The notes beneath the pieces were generated by a model that had not been told where the DNA came from, did not search any database, and was given only the letters and a program-made list of their open reading frames with translations. 14,897 nt of DNA from an uncultured Mycoplasmatota bacterium. GTDB taxonomy: Bacteria; Bacillota_I; Bacilli_A; RF39; UBA660. Location of the stretch: NCBI GenBank assembly GCA_900546055.1, contig URBG01000029.1:1-14897 (forward strand), in the 5' to 3' direction. The first letter of the stretch is position 1. Each line of letters starts with the position of its first letter. Below, piece by piece: positions 1 to 7,945 of this stretch. A program made the position numbers and the translations under genes.

Positions 1-146
1 TAAATCAGAAAATACTTTTGATATGAGATAAATTTGTTTACACATAAAAAAATGAAATTTATAATAAAATAATTGAAATTTTAAATAAGTATATTTTTGT
101 TTCTAATGTTGATGATATTTTTGTCGAAATTATAACTAAGGAATTA
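1..146 (+). other. Disrupted upstream part of addB
   Basis: All three forward frames are closed near the left edge: TAA at 1 and TGA at 19 in frame 1, TAA at 29 in frame 2, and TGA at 24 and TAA at 45 in frame 3. From position 48 the frame of the downstream addB-like gene is open without a break through 146, and it reads as plausible coding sequence (I-Y-N-K-I-I-E-I-L-N-K then more hydrophobic and acidic residues). Just before it is an A7 run (46-52); one extra A there would join frame 1 to the addB frame. The stretch therefore looks like addB coding DNA carrying indels, either real or from assembly error at a contig edge. I see no promoter here. Confidence 0.45.
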
Positions 147-1655
147 ATGAAGGCTACTGTAATAAAAAATGCCATAAAAAATGCGATTAATATTGTTCCT
201 ATAAATAGTTTAGAAAAGGATAAATATTATTATGTCTTAGGTTTTAATCAGGGAGAAGCTCCTAAAATTTATCATGACGATGATTTTATTAAGGATGAAG
301 AGAGGAAAAAACTTGGGCTTCTTACCTCATTAGAAAAATACCAAATTAATAAAAAAGTCTTAATTAAACTTATTCACAATAATAATTTATTTATCAGTTA
401 TAAGTTAAAAGACAGTTATCAAACTTATTATACATCACCTTTGATTGAGGAGCTTGGGCTAGAAGTAGTAATGAATCCAATGGTAGATTTGGTTTATTCA
501 AGTTTTTATAATAAGCAGCAGCTAGCTTTATTATTAGATGATTTTATTAAATATAATAAAGTTGACGATAATTTAAAGCTTTTATTTGGAACTTACCCAG
601 ATATTCCGTATTTAACATATGATAATAGTTATAATGGGGTTTTATTAGATGATTTGTTTAAGTTTTTAAATAATAAAATGCGATTATCCTATTCAAGTAT
701 GAATAATTATTTTTTGTGTGCTTTTAGATTTTATATTCAAAATATTTTAAAGTTAGATCCTTTTGAGGAAAATTTCGCAGCTTTTATAGGCTCTTTATTT
801 CATGAATGTTTGTCAAAAATGTATGATGCTGATTTTGATTTAAAACAGACTTATAAAAGTTACTTGGAAAGTAAAAATCTTTCAAGTAAAGAAATGTTTT
901 TCGCTGAAAAACTTTATTCTAATTTAGAATTTATAGTTGAAATTATAAGAAAACAAGAGAGTTATTCTAAATTTAATAAGGTTTTAACAGAACAAAATAT
1001 TACTGTGAATAAATCGGGAAAACTGGAGATCAGTTTTGTCGGAATTGTTGATAAGATAAAGTATTTAGAAGAGAACGATAAAGTTTTGATGGCCATCATT
1101 GATTATAAAACGGGGAATATTTTAACAACCTTGGATAATATAAATTATGGTTTGAATCTTCAACTGCCAGTATATATATATTTAACTAAAAATGGTATGC
1201 ATAAAGATGTTCAAATAGTTGGCTTTTATTTGCAAAAAATTTTGAATTCAGTAGATGTAGATAGTGATAATGTTCAAAGTGATTTAGAAAAGAAACTTAG
1301 ACTTGATGGTTATACTATTAATAACGAAGATTTAATTAGAAAATTTGATGAGACATATGAAAAAAGTGAAGTAATTAAGGGCATGAGTTTAACTAAAAAC
1401 GGGTTTTCGTCTTTTAGCAAGCTAGTGGATAATGATGGAATTGAAAAAGTTACTGGTTTAGTTGACGATAAAATTAACGAAGTGATTGATGCAGTAACTA
1501 ATGGCGATTTTAAAATAAATCCTAAACGAATTAATAATAAGCTTTTGGGCTGCGAGTACTGTAAATTTAAAGATGTATGTTTTAGAAAAGAAGAAGATAT
1601 TTTAAATTTAAGAAATACAAAATTTTCTGAGATTGTAGGTGATGATAATGCCTAA
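147..1655 (+). CDS. addB: AddB, C-terminal portion: ATP-dependent helicase/nuclease subunit B (5' incomplete)
   Basis: AddB is the second subunit of the AddAB (RexAB) complex, which processes double-strand breaks for RecA-dependent recombination in the cytoplasm. Residues about 25-65 match the late helicase-like region (V-L-G-F-N-Q-G-E, then D-E-E-R-K-K-L-G). Residues about 180-480 are the RecB-type PD-(D/E)XK nuclease: His219, Asp302 (G-I-V-D), then Asp319-Tyr320-Lys321 (D-Y-K-T-G). Four cysteines fit the AddB iron-sulfur staple: Cys191 before the nuclease and Cys469, Cys472 and Cys478 after it (CxxCx5C). Full AddB is about 1,100-1,200 residues, so over half is missing. ATG 147 has a weak AAGGA before it, but the frame is open and coding-like back to 48, so 147 is probably not the true start. 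The stop overlaps the start of addA. Confidence 0.85.
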   Translation: MKATVIKNAIKNAINIVPINSLEKDKYYYVLGFNQGEAPKIYHDDDFIKDEERKKLGLLTSLEKYQINKKVLIKLIHNNNLFISYKLKDSYQTYYTSPLIEELGLEVVMNPMVDLVYSSFYNKQQLALLLDDFIKYNKVDDNLKLLFGTYPDIPYLTYDNSYNGVLLDDLFKFLNNKMRLSYSSMNNYFLCAFRFYIQNILKLDPFEENFAAFIGSLFHECLSKMYDADFDLKQTYKSYLESKNLSSKEMFFAEKLYSNLEFIVEIIRKQESYSKFNKVLTEQNITVNKSGKLEISFVGIVDKIKYLEENDKVLMAIIDYKTGNILTTLDNINYGLNLQLPVYIYLTKNGMHKDVQIVGFYLQKILNSVDVDSDNVQSDLEKKLRLDGYTINNEDLIRKFDETYEKSEVIKGMSLTKNGFSSFSKLVDNDGIEKVTGLVDDKINEVIDAVTNGDFKINPKRINNKLLGCEYCKFKDVCFRKEEDILNLRNTKFSEIVGDDNA

Positions 1656-4600
1656 GTGGACAGACGAGCAATTTGCGGCAATTCATGAAAAAGGCCAAAA
1701 TATTATTGTTTCTGCAGGTGCTGGAAGTGGTAAGACAGCTGTTTTATCAGAGCGGGTTTTAGAACATGTTAAAAGTGGAATTGATATTGAAGATTTACTA
1801 GTTTTAACATTTACTAATGCCGCGGCTTCGGAAATGAAAGAGAGAATTCGAAGGAAATTGATGGATTTTCCAGAGTTAAAAAATCAGCTCGATAAAGTGG
1901 AGTTAGCTTATATTACAACCTTCGATGCTTATGCATTTGGCATTGTTAAAAAGTATAATTATTTACTTAATGTTTCAAAAAATATAACTATTGCTCCTTC
2001 TGGGGTAATTGAATTAAAAAAAAGGGAAATATTAAATTCAATATTTGAAGAAAAGTATGCTTCAAAAGATTTACTTTTTTTAAAGCTAATTGGCGATTTT
2101 TGTTTAAAAGATGATAAGGAGATCTTTGAGTCAGTACTTAGTATGAGTTCTAGATTAGATAATTTATATGGAAAAAGTGATTATTTAGAAAATTATTTAG
2201 AAAATTACTATAACGATTTTAATTTAGATAACTTTATTTTAGAATATACAAAATTAATTAAAAAGAAAATTTCCAATATTGAAATGGCTGTCGATTATTT
2301 GTCATCATATGTTTCAGGTGATTATGTTAATAAAATTATTGAACTTTTATCGCCAATGTTAATGGCTACTAATTATGTGGAAATTAAAAATAATGTTCCT
2401 GAAAAATTACCACCTTTACCGCGAGGGTCTAGCGAAGAAGCGAAGGTTATTAAGAGTGAGCTTTCATCTTTAATAAAAGAAATTAGTGCTTTGACTAGAT
2501 ATGAAAATGAGACGGAGATTAAAAAAACTATTTGGTTAACTAAGGATTATGTTCAAGCTATTATCCAGCTTATTTTAGAATTTGATAAGAGGCTTATGGC
2601 GTGGAAGATGGATAATGATGTTTATGAATTTATCGACATTGCTAAGATGGCGATATGTGTACTAGAGAAAAATAAGACAATTAGAGAAGATCTTAAGAAT
2701 AAGTATAAGGAAATATTAATTGATGAATATCAGGATACTAATGATTTGCAGGATTTATTTATTTCTTATATTCAAAACAATAATGTTTATATGGTTGGGG
2801 ATGTTAAGCAATCTATTTACCGTTTTAGAAACGCTAATCCATTATTATTTAAAGAAAAGTATGATAAATATTCAGACTTAAACGGGGGAATGAAGATTGA
2901 TTTAAATCGTAATTTTAGATCGCGAAAAGAAGTTACCGAAAATATTAATTTAATTTTTAATTTGATTATGAACGATGAAATAGGTGGGGCGGATTATATA
3001 AGCTCTCATCAAATGATTTTTGGAAATTTAGCTTACGATAAAGTTAATTCAGAAAATTATCAAATGGAAATTCTTGATTATAAAATACCAGATGATAAAT
3101 TGTTTTCAAAAGAGGAAATTGAAATTTTTACAATTGCTAGAGATATTGAAAATAAAGTTAATAGTGATTATAAGATAATGGATAAAAACTCGTCAAGTGA
3201 ACGAAGTATTACTTATGGTGATTTTGTTATTTTGATGGATAGATCTTCAGCTTTTGAAAATTATAAGAAAATATTTGAGTATTTGAATATTCCATTAACT
3301 ATTTATCAAGATAAAACCATTTCTAATTCAGTCGACATTTTATTAATTAAAAATATATATAATATAGTTATTGGTATTAAAGATCGAAAATTTGATACTT
3401 TATTTAAATACTCTTTTATGTCGATTTTAAGGAGTTATTTATTTAGACTTTCGGATGCGGAAATATTTAAAATTATTAGTCAGGGACTATTTAAAGAGAC
3501 TGCACTTTATGAAAAATGTTTAAAGATAGCTAAAGATTTTGAAAGACTTAACAACAAGGACTTTTATAATAGAATTATCGATGACTTTGATTTTTATAAT
3601 AAAGTGATTACGATTGGCGATGTTAATGAGCATATTATCACTTTAAATTCGATAGGAAAGATAGCTTCTGATTTATGTAATTTGGGATATGGACCTAGAC
3701 AATTTCTAGATTATTTAAAAGAAGTTTCGGAAAAAGGGCTTGATATTAAATTATCTTTGAATAAGGAAAGCTCTAATTCGGTTAAGATTATGACAATTCA
3801 TGCTTCAAAAGGCTTAGAATATCATGTGTGTTATTTTAGCGGACTATATAAGAAGTTTAATATCGATGATTTAAAAAATAAGTTTTATTTTTCTTCTGAT
3901 TATGGTATTTTAGCTCCGTATATTGATGGAGGACCTAAAAATACGATTTTGAAGAGTTTACTTAAAAGTAAGTATTTGCATGAGGAAATTTCGGAAAAAT
4001 TACGCTTGTTTTATGTAGCTTTAACAAGGGCACGAGAAAAAATAATTTTAGTTACGCAGGTAGAACCTAATTTACTAAGTTTTAAAAGTAATGGTGTTAT
4101 TAACGATGAAATTAGGGAAAATTATTTATCTTTTGCGGATATGCTTAATTCTGTTTGTAATTATGTAACATCTTATATTAAAGAAGTTGATGTATCGAAA
4201 TTGGGATTAACAAAGGATTACAATTTGGCTAGAAAAAGAGACTTTCGTAAATTTTTAGCGACTGATGAGACGTTAGTAGTAATGGATAAACCATGCGATG
4301 AGATAGAACTTGTCAATACAGGCTTTTCAAAAAAAATTGATAATTTATACGCTAATGAAGAAAAAGAAAACATTGAACTTGGTCTAAAACTTCATGGATT
4401 ATTAGAGTTTATTAATTTTAAAAATCCCGATTACGAAGGCATTGATGAAGGTTTAAAAACTAAAATTCAAAGATTTATTGATTCGGGTATTTTAACTGGG
4501 GCAATTAATATTTATAAGGAATATGAATTTATTTATGAAGATTCTGGAAAACAATTACACGGGGTCATTGATTTATTAATTGAATATAATGATAAATTTG

Positions 4601-4749
4601 CAATTGTAGATTACAAACTAAAAAATATGGACGATAAAGCTTATGAAAATCAACTTTTGGGTTATAAAGATTATATTCAATTAATTCGTGATAAGCCAGT
4701 TCAAGTTTATTTATATTCTATTATGGACGAGGAGTTATTAGAATTATGA
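1648..4749 (+). CDS. addA: AddA, ATP-dependent helicase/nuclease subunit A
   Basis: AddA is the UvrD/Rep-type helicase and nuclease subunit of AddAB; it unwinds and degrades broken DNA ends until Chi and hands 3' single strands to RecA. Visible motifs, in order: Walker A G-A-G-S-G-K-T (residues 24-30), the I-D-E-Y-Q-D-T box (Asp359-Glu360), G-D-V-K-Q-S-I-Y-R-F-R, N-F-R-S-R, I-M-T-I-H-A-S-K-G-L-E-Y and L-F-Y-V-A-L-T-R-A-R-E-K. The C-terminal PD-(D/E)XK nuclease shows His916, Asp975 (G-V-I-D) and Asp988-Tyr989-Lys990. At 1,033 residues it is shorter than the usual 1,200 or so, but all key motifs are present. I chose ATG 1648, giving M-P-K-W-T-D-E-Q as in family members; GTG 1639 and ATG 1642 are in frame just upstream. 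It overlaps the addB stop by 8 nt and its TGA overlaps the next ATG. Confidence 0.95.
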   Translation: MPKWTDEQFAAIHEKGQNIIVSAGAGSGKTAVLSERVLEHVKSGIDIEDLLVLTFTNAAASEMKERIRRKLMDFPELKNQLDKVELAYITTFDAYAFGIVKKYNYLLNVSKNITIAPSGVIELKKREILNSIFEEKYASKDLLFLKLIGDFCLKDDKEIFESVLSMSSRLDNLYGKSDYLENYLENYYNDFNLDNFILEYTKLIKKKISNIEMAVDYLSSYVSGDYVNKIIELLSPMLMATNYVEIKNNVPEKLPPLPRGSSEEAKVIKSELSSLIKEISALTRYENETEIKKTIWLTKDYVQAIIQLILEFDKRLMAWKMDNDVYEFIDIAKMAICVLEKNKTIREDLKNKYKEILIDEYQDTNDLQDLFISYIQNNNVYMVGDVKQSIYRFRNANPLLFKEKYDKYSDLNGGMKIDLNRNFRSRKEVTENINLIFNLIMNDEIGGADYISSHQMIFGNLAYDKVNSENYQMEILDYKIPDDKLFSKEEIEIFTIARDIENKVNSDYKIMDKNSSSERSITYGDFVILMDRSSAFENYKKIFEYLNIPLTIYQDKTISNSVDILLIKNIYNIVIGIKDRKFDTLFKYSFMSILRSYLFRLSDAEIFKIISQGLFKETALYEKCLKIAKDFERLNNKDFYNRIIDDFDFYNKVITIGDVNEHIITLNSIGKIASDLCNLGYGPRQFLDYLKEVSEKGLDIKLSLNKESSNSVKIMTIHASKGLEYHVCYFSGLYKKFNIDDLKNKFYFSSDYGILAPYIDGGPKNTILKSLLKSKYLHEEISEKLRLFYVALTRAREKIILVTQVEPNLLSFKSNGVINDEIRENYLSFADMLNSVCNYVTSYIKEVDVSKLGLTKDYNLARKRDFRKFLATDETLVVMDKPCDEIELVNTGFSKKIDNLYANEEKENIELGLKLHGLLEFINFKNPDYEGIDEGLKTKIQRFIDSGILTGAINIYKEYEFIYEDSGKQLHGVIDLLIEYNDKFAIVDYKLKNMDDKAYENQLLGYKDYIQLIRDKPVQVYLYSIMDEELLEL

Positions 4750-5516
4750 ACGCAGATAAGTTAAAAAATATAGAATTTGATGACACATTTATTGTAATGG
4801 ATTTTGATAGAACTTTAACATCAGGCGATAGTTATTATACTTGGGATGTTATTTCGAAAGATCCATTATTACCACAAGCGTATACTGAAGAAATTATTAA
4901 CTGTTCTTTAAAATATGAAAATATTGAACATGATTTAGAACTTAATTTAGAGTATAGGAAAGAAATGATGATAAAATGGTGGCTTGAACATTTTCGCCTT
5001 CTTCAGAAATATCATATTTCTAAAAAATTGATTGATAATCTTTCAGGGTACCATAATTTGACTTTAAGAAGTGGTGCTTTAGATTTTTTATCGCTAATGC
5101 ATTTGAAAAAAGTACCAGTGATTATAATATCAGCAGGTATTGGTAATATAATAGAAAGATTTTTGAAGTTAAATAACTGCAATTACGATAACATTTATAT
5201 TATTTCAAATTTTCTTAAATATGATAGAGGTTATGTTATAGGCCATGTCGGGAAATTGGTTTATTCACTTAATAAAAATGAAGTTTATCTTTCTGATAAG
5301 CTTGTTAAAAATATATTAGGAAGAAAAAAAGCTATACTATTTGGGGATAATATAGCGGATATTGATATGCTTGAAAATTTTGATTATGAAGAAGCAGTAA
5401 CTATTGGTTTTGTTAATAAATCGTCATTAAAATATCAAGCGGCTTTTAAAGTTTATGATATCATTTGCAATGATGGTTTAGCCTTTAATCGGTGCTTAGA
5501 ATTATGGGAACGCTAG
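4746..5516 (+). CDS. HAD-superfamily phosphatase resembling UMPH-1 / cytosolic 5'-nucleotidase III
   Basis: A 256-residue soluble HAD hydrolase. The four HAD motifs are clear: nucleophile Asp19 and acid Asp21 (D-F-D-R-T-L-T), Ser129 (I-I-I-S-A-G), a lysine-rich stretch before motif IV, and G-D-N-I-A-D-I-D with Asp201 and Asp205. Beyond these, several segments read like the UMPH-1 family that dephosphorylates pyrimidine nucleoside monophosphates: K-W-W-L-E-H near residue 77, L-R-S-G, the motif II extension S-A-G-I-G-N-I-I-E, then I-S-N-F, and I-G-F-V-N near the C-terminus. Nucleoside monophosphatase activity is inferred from that resemblance, recalled and not searched. It shares an ATGA stop/start overlap with addA, with a GAGGAG-type site about 11 nt upstream, so it is translationally coupled. 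Working with AddAB, for example by removing nucleotides released by end resection, is speculation. Confidence 0.75.
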   Translation: MNADKLKNIEFDDTFIVMDFDRTLTSGDSYYTWDVISKDPLLPQAYTEEIINCSLKYENIEHDLELNLEYRKEMMIKWWLEHFRLLQKYHISKKLIDNLSGYHNLTLRSGALDFLSLMHLKKVPVIIISAGIGNIIERFLKLNNCNYDNIYIISNFLKYDRGYVIGHVGKLVYSLNKNEVYLSDKLVKNILGRKKAILFGDNIADIDMLENFDYEEAVTIGFVNKSSLKYQAAFKVYDIICNDGLAFNRCLELWER

Positions 5517-5529
5517 TAATAGCGTTTTT
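5509..5529 (+). terminator. Rho-independent terminator of the addB-addA-HAD operon
   Basis: Arms AACGCT (5509-5514) and AGCGTT (5521-5526) enclose a 6-nt loop and run into a short T tract. The left arm lies inside the last codons of the HAD gene, so the stem overlaps the coding end. The short stem and tract suggest a modest terminator. Confidence 0.6.
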
Positions 5530-5565
5530 ATAAGGAATGTATTAGTTCGTGAAAAATGCGCTCTT

Positions 5566-5592
5566 TTGGCACTCGCTCTTGACAAGTGCTAA
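5566..5592 (+). promoter_or_regulatory. CIRCE operator (HrcA site) of htpG
   Basis: TTGGCACTC, a 9-nt spacer, then AAGTGCTAA. This departs from the CIRCE consensus (TTAGCACTC-N9-GAGTGCTAA) at one position per arm. The right half overlaps the -35 box, so bound HrcA would block RNA polymerase. HrcA is the known CIRCE repressor; its gene is not in this window. Confidence 0.88.
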
Positions 5593-5607
5593 AGAAAGTG
5601 ATATTAT
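5579..5607 (+). promoter_or_regulatory. htpG promoter (SigA type)
   Basis: TTGACA at 5579-5584, a 17-nt spacer, and TATTAT at 5602-5607. The -35 hexamer straddles the spacer and right arm of the CIRCE element. Transcription should start near 5614, giving a leader of about 27 nt that ends in an AAAGGAGG ribosome site 8 nt before the ATG. Confidence 0.85.
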
Positions 5608-5640
5608 TTTTTATGGTGAGAATTAAAGGAGGAAGATAAT

Positions 5641-7518
5641 ATGGCTAAAAAACAATTTAAGGCCGAATCTAAAAAGCTAATGGAGCTTATGATTAATTCT
5701 ATTTATACAAACAAAGATATATTTTTAAGAGAACTTATTTCAAATGCTAGTGATGCTATTGATAAATTACATTACAAATCATTAATTGACAGAAAGGTTA
5801 AAGTAGATTCTAATGATTTTGCGATCAATATATCTATTGATAAAGAAAATCGTAAATTAATGATTTCTGATAATGGTATTGGAATGAATAAAGAAGATTT
5901 AGAAGGTAATTTAGGAACAATTGCTAAAAGTGGTTCTTCAATATTTAAAGAGGAAAACGAGAAAAAAGAAAACATTGATATTATTGGACAATTCGGTGTG
6001 GGATTTTATTCTGCGTTTATGGTAGCTAGCGAAGTATGTGTTATTAGTAAGGCTTATGGTGAAGATAAAGCTTATATGTGGGCAAGTGAAGGTATTGATG
6101 GCTATACTGTTAAAGAATGTGATAAAGACAGTTATGGAACGGATATTATTTTAACTATTAAAAATAATAATGATGATGAAGAATATAGTAAATACTTAGA
6201 TGATTATCAAATTCAATCTTTGATTAAAAAGTATTCTGATTATATTACTTATCCAATAAAGATGAATATTTCTCATAGTGAATTAAAAGATGGGACAGAA
6301 GATGAGTATGAAACAGTAATAAAAGAAGAGACTGTTAACAGTTTAGTTCCCTTATGGAAACGCTCAAAGAGTGAAATAACAGATGAAGAGTACAATACTT
6401 TTTATAGTGATAAGTTTTTTGATTATGACAAGCCAACAAAGGTTTTACATTTTTCTATGGAAGGGCGTATTAGTTTTAATGCTTTATTATATATTCCAGC
6501 TCATGCACCATATGATTATTACAGTAAAGAATATGAAAAAGGCTTACAACTCTACTCTAATGGAGTTTTAATCATGGAAAAGTGTTCGGAACTATTGCCT
6601 GATTATTTTAGCTTTGTTAAAGGGGTAATTGATAGTCCTGATTTATCTTTAAATATTTCACGTGAAACATTACAACAAGACAAAGTGTTACAAATGATCG
6701 CTAAAAATATTGAAAGTAAAATTACTAAAGAACTTAACAGTATGCTTATTAATGAACGTGAAAAATACGAAGAATTTTTTGACGATTTTGGATTACAATT
6801 AAAAGTTGGAGTATGTAATAATTATGGAATGGATAAGGACAAGTTACAAGATTTACTTTTATTCCATTCATCAGTTGATAAAAAATATACTACGTTGAAA
6901 GAATATGTTTCAAGAATGAAAGAGGAACAAGATACCATTTACTATGCTTGTAGCGAAAGCTTGGATAAAGCAAGCATGCTACCACAAACGGAAGCTGCTT
7001 TAGAAAAAGGTTTTGAAATCCTATATTTAATTCAATATGGTGATGAATTTGTAATGCAAACTTTGTCAGAATACGAAGGTAAGAAATTCGCTAATGTATG
7101 CGCTAGTGAAACTAATCTAGATAGTGAAGAAGACAAGCAAGTGATTGACAAAATAAATGAGGAAAACAAAGAAATGTTTGACACGATGAAGGAAGCTATT
7201 GGTGAAATAAAAGAAGTAAGGTTTACACGCCATTTGAAAGATCACCCGGTTTGTTTAACTAGTGAAGGTGGCATTTCAGCTCAAATGGAGAAAGTTATGA
7301 AGGCAATGCCAAACAGTGATGGAATTAAGGCAACGATGATATTAGAAGTTAATGAGAATCATCCAATTGCTGATAAACTGAAGGATCTATATAAGAAAAA
7401 TAAAGAAGAGTTAAAAGATTATAGTAAAATTTTATATGCTCAGGCAAGATTGATAGAAGGATTACCAATTGATAATCCGACTGAGCTAAGTAATTTGATC
7501 TGTAAAGAACTTGCGTAA
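5641..7518 (+). CDS. htpG: HtpG, bacterial Hsp90 chaperone
   Basis: Cytosolic ATP-dependent Hsp90 that acts as a dimer in folding client proteins. At 625 residues it is full length for the family. The N-terminal GHKL ATPase fold shows the E-L-I-S-N-A-S-D-A helix (Glu31, Asn35, Asp38), D-N-G-I-G-M at 77-82, G-T-I-A-K-S-G near 92-98 and G-Q-F-G-V-G-F-Y-S at 116-124. The middle domain carries the N-I-S-R-E-T-L-Q segment with the conserved arginine, followed by the C-terminal dimerisation domain. The start is fixed by a strong AAAGGAGG 8 nt upstream. The gene is a single transcription unit between a CIRCE promoter and a terminator, so heat-shock induction through HrcA is likely. In Bacillus subtilis htpG is not an HrcA target, so the wiring here differs from that model. 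Confidence 0.97.
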   Translation: MAKKQFKAESKKLMELMINSIYTNKDIFLRELISNASDAIDKLHYKSLIDRKVKVDSNDFAINISIDKENRKLMISDNGIGMNKEDLEGNLGTIAKSGSSIFKEENEKKENIDIIGQFGVGFYSAFMVASEVCVISKAYGEDKAYMWASEGIDGYTVKECDKDSYGTDIILTIKNNNDDEEYSKYLDDYQIQSLIKKYSDYITYPIKMNISHSELKDGTEDEYETVIKEETVNSLVPLWKRSKSEITDEEYNTFYSDKFFDYDKPTKVLHFSMEGRISFNALLYIPAHAPYDYYSKEYEKGLQLYSNGVLIMEKCSELLPDYFSFVKGVIDSPDLSLNISRETLQQDKVLQMIAKNIESKITKELNSMLINEREKYEEFFDDFGLQLKVGVCNNYGMDKDKLQDLLLFHSSVDKKYTTLKEYVSRMKEEQDTIYYACSESLDKASMLPQTEAALEKGFEILYLIQYGDEFVMQTLSEYEGKKFANVCASETNLDSEEDKQVIDKINEENKEMFDTMKEAIGEIKEVRFTRHLKDHPVCLTSEGGISAQMEKVMKAMPNSDGIKATMILEVNENHPIADKLKDLYKKNKEELKDYSKILYAQARLIEGLPIDNPTELSNLICKELA

Positions 7519-7524
7519 ACATAG

Positions 7525-7543
7525 ACTCCATTATGGAGTTTTT
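7525..7543 (+). terminator. Rho-independent terminator of htpG
   Basis: Arms ACTCCA (7525-7530) and TGGAGT (7534-7539) with a 3-nt loop and a following T run. It lies 6 nt after the htpG stop. Confidence 0.8.
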
Positions 7544-7587
7544 GTTTTGGGTAAGTATGTTTCTAACTTTTAAAAATATAATGGTAG

Positions 7588-7596
7588 TGGTATAAT
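7588..7596 (+). promoter_or_regulatory. Extended -10 promoter of the phasin-like/UbiB unit
   Basis: TGG followed by TATAAT (7591-7596) is an extended -10 element; no good -35 is seen at 17 nt. Start near 7603. A small hairpin, GAGTA (7604-7608) with TACTC (7614-7618), would sit at the very 5' end of the message, ahead of an AAGGAGG site. Confidence 0.7.
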
Positions 7597-7639
7597 ATAA
7601 ATGGAGTAGGATATACTCTTTAAAAAGGAGGAATGGAAG

Positions 7640-7945
7640 ATGAAAGAAGACTTACAAAATATATTTTTGATGGGTTTAGGGGCAATGTCTCTAACAACAG
7701 AGAAAGCAAAAGAACTTAAAGAAGACTTGTTAAAAAAGGGAGAAGCAGCTTATAATAGTGGTAAAGAATTAAACGAAGAATTAAAACACAACATTGAACA
7801 AAAAATTAAAGAAAATGTAACAGTTGTAGTTCAAAAAGATGTATCAAAAGATGATGTATTTAAAGCAGTTCAAGATATGAGTGAAGAGGACAAAAAAGAA
7901 TTATTAAAATTATTGAAGGACAAAAAAGAAAAGAAAAATGAGTAG
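7640..7945 (+). CDS. Small phasin-like coiled-coil protein
   Basis: A 101-residue, highly charged, mostly helical protein. The first 15 or so residues are an amphipathic or hydrophobic stretch (I-F-L-M-G-L-G-A-M-S-L-T) followed by a long Lys/Glu heptad-like region and a Lys-rich tail. The F-L-x-G-L-G-x-x-S-L-T-x-E-K-A opening resembles the phasin family (polyhydroxyalkanoate granule-associated proteins). Similar small proteins often precede UbiB/ABC1-family genes in Bacillota (recalled, not searched). No PHA synthase is present here, so a granule role is not supported; a membrane-associated partner of the UbiB kinase is the simpler inference. An AAGGAGG site lies 8 nt before the ATG. The stop overlaps the start of the next gene by 8 nt, implying translational coupling. 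Confidence 0.75.
   Translation: MKEDLQNIFLMGLGAMSLTTEKAKELKEDLLKKGEAAYNSGKELNEELKHNIEQKIKENVTVVVQKDVSKDDVFKAVQDMSEEDKKELLKLLKDKKEKKNE

Noticed and set aside
46..52. Programmed -1 frameshift at the A7 run
   Set aside because: The frame that would feed it has a stop at 19-21 and no visible start after it, so an upstream protein could not reach the site; an indel or contig-edge error is simpler.
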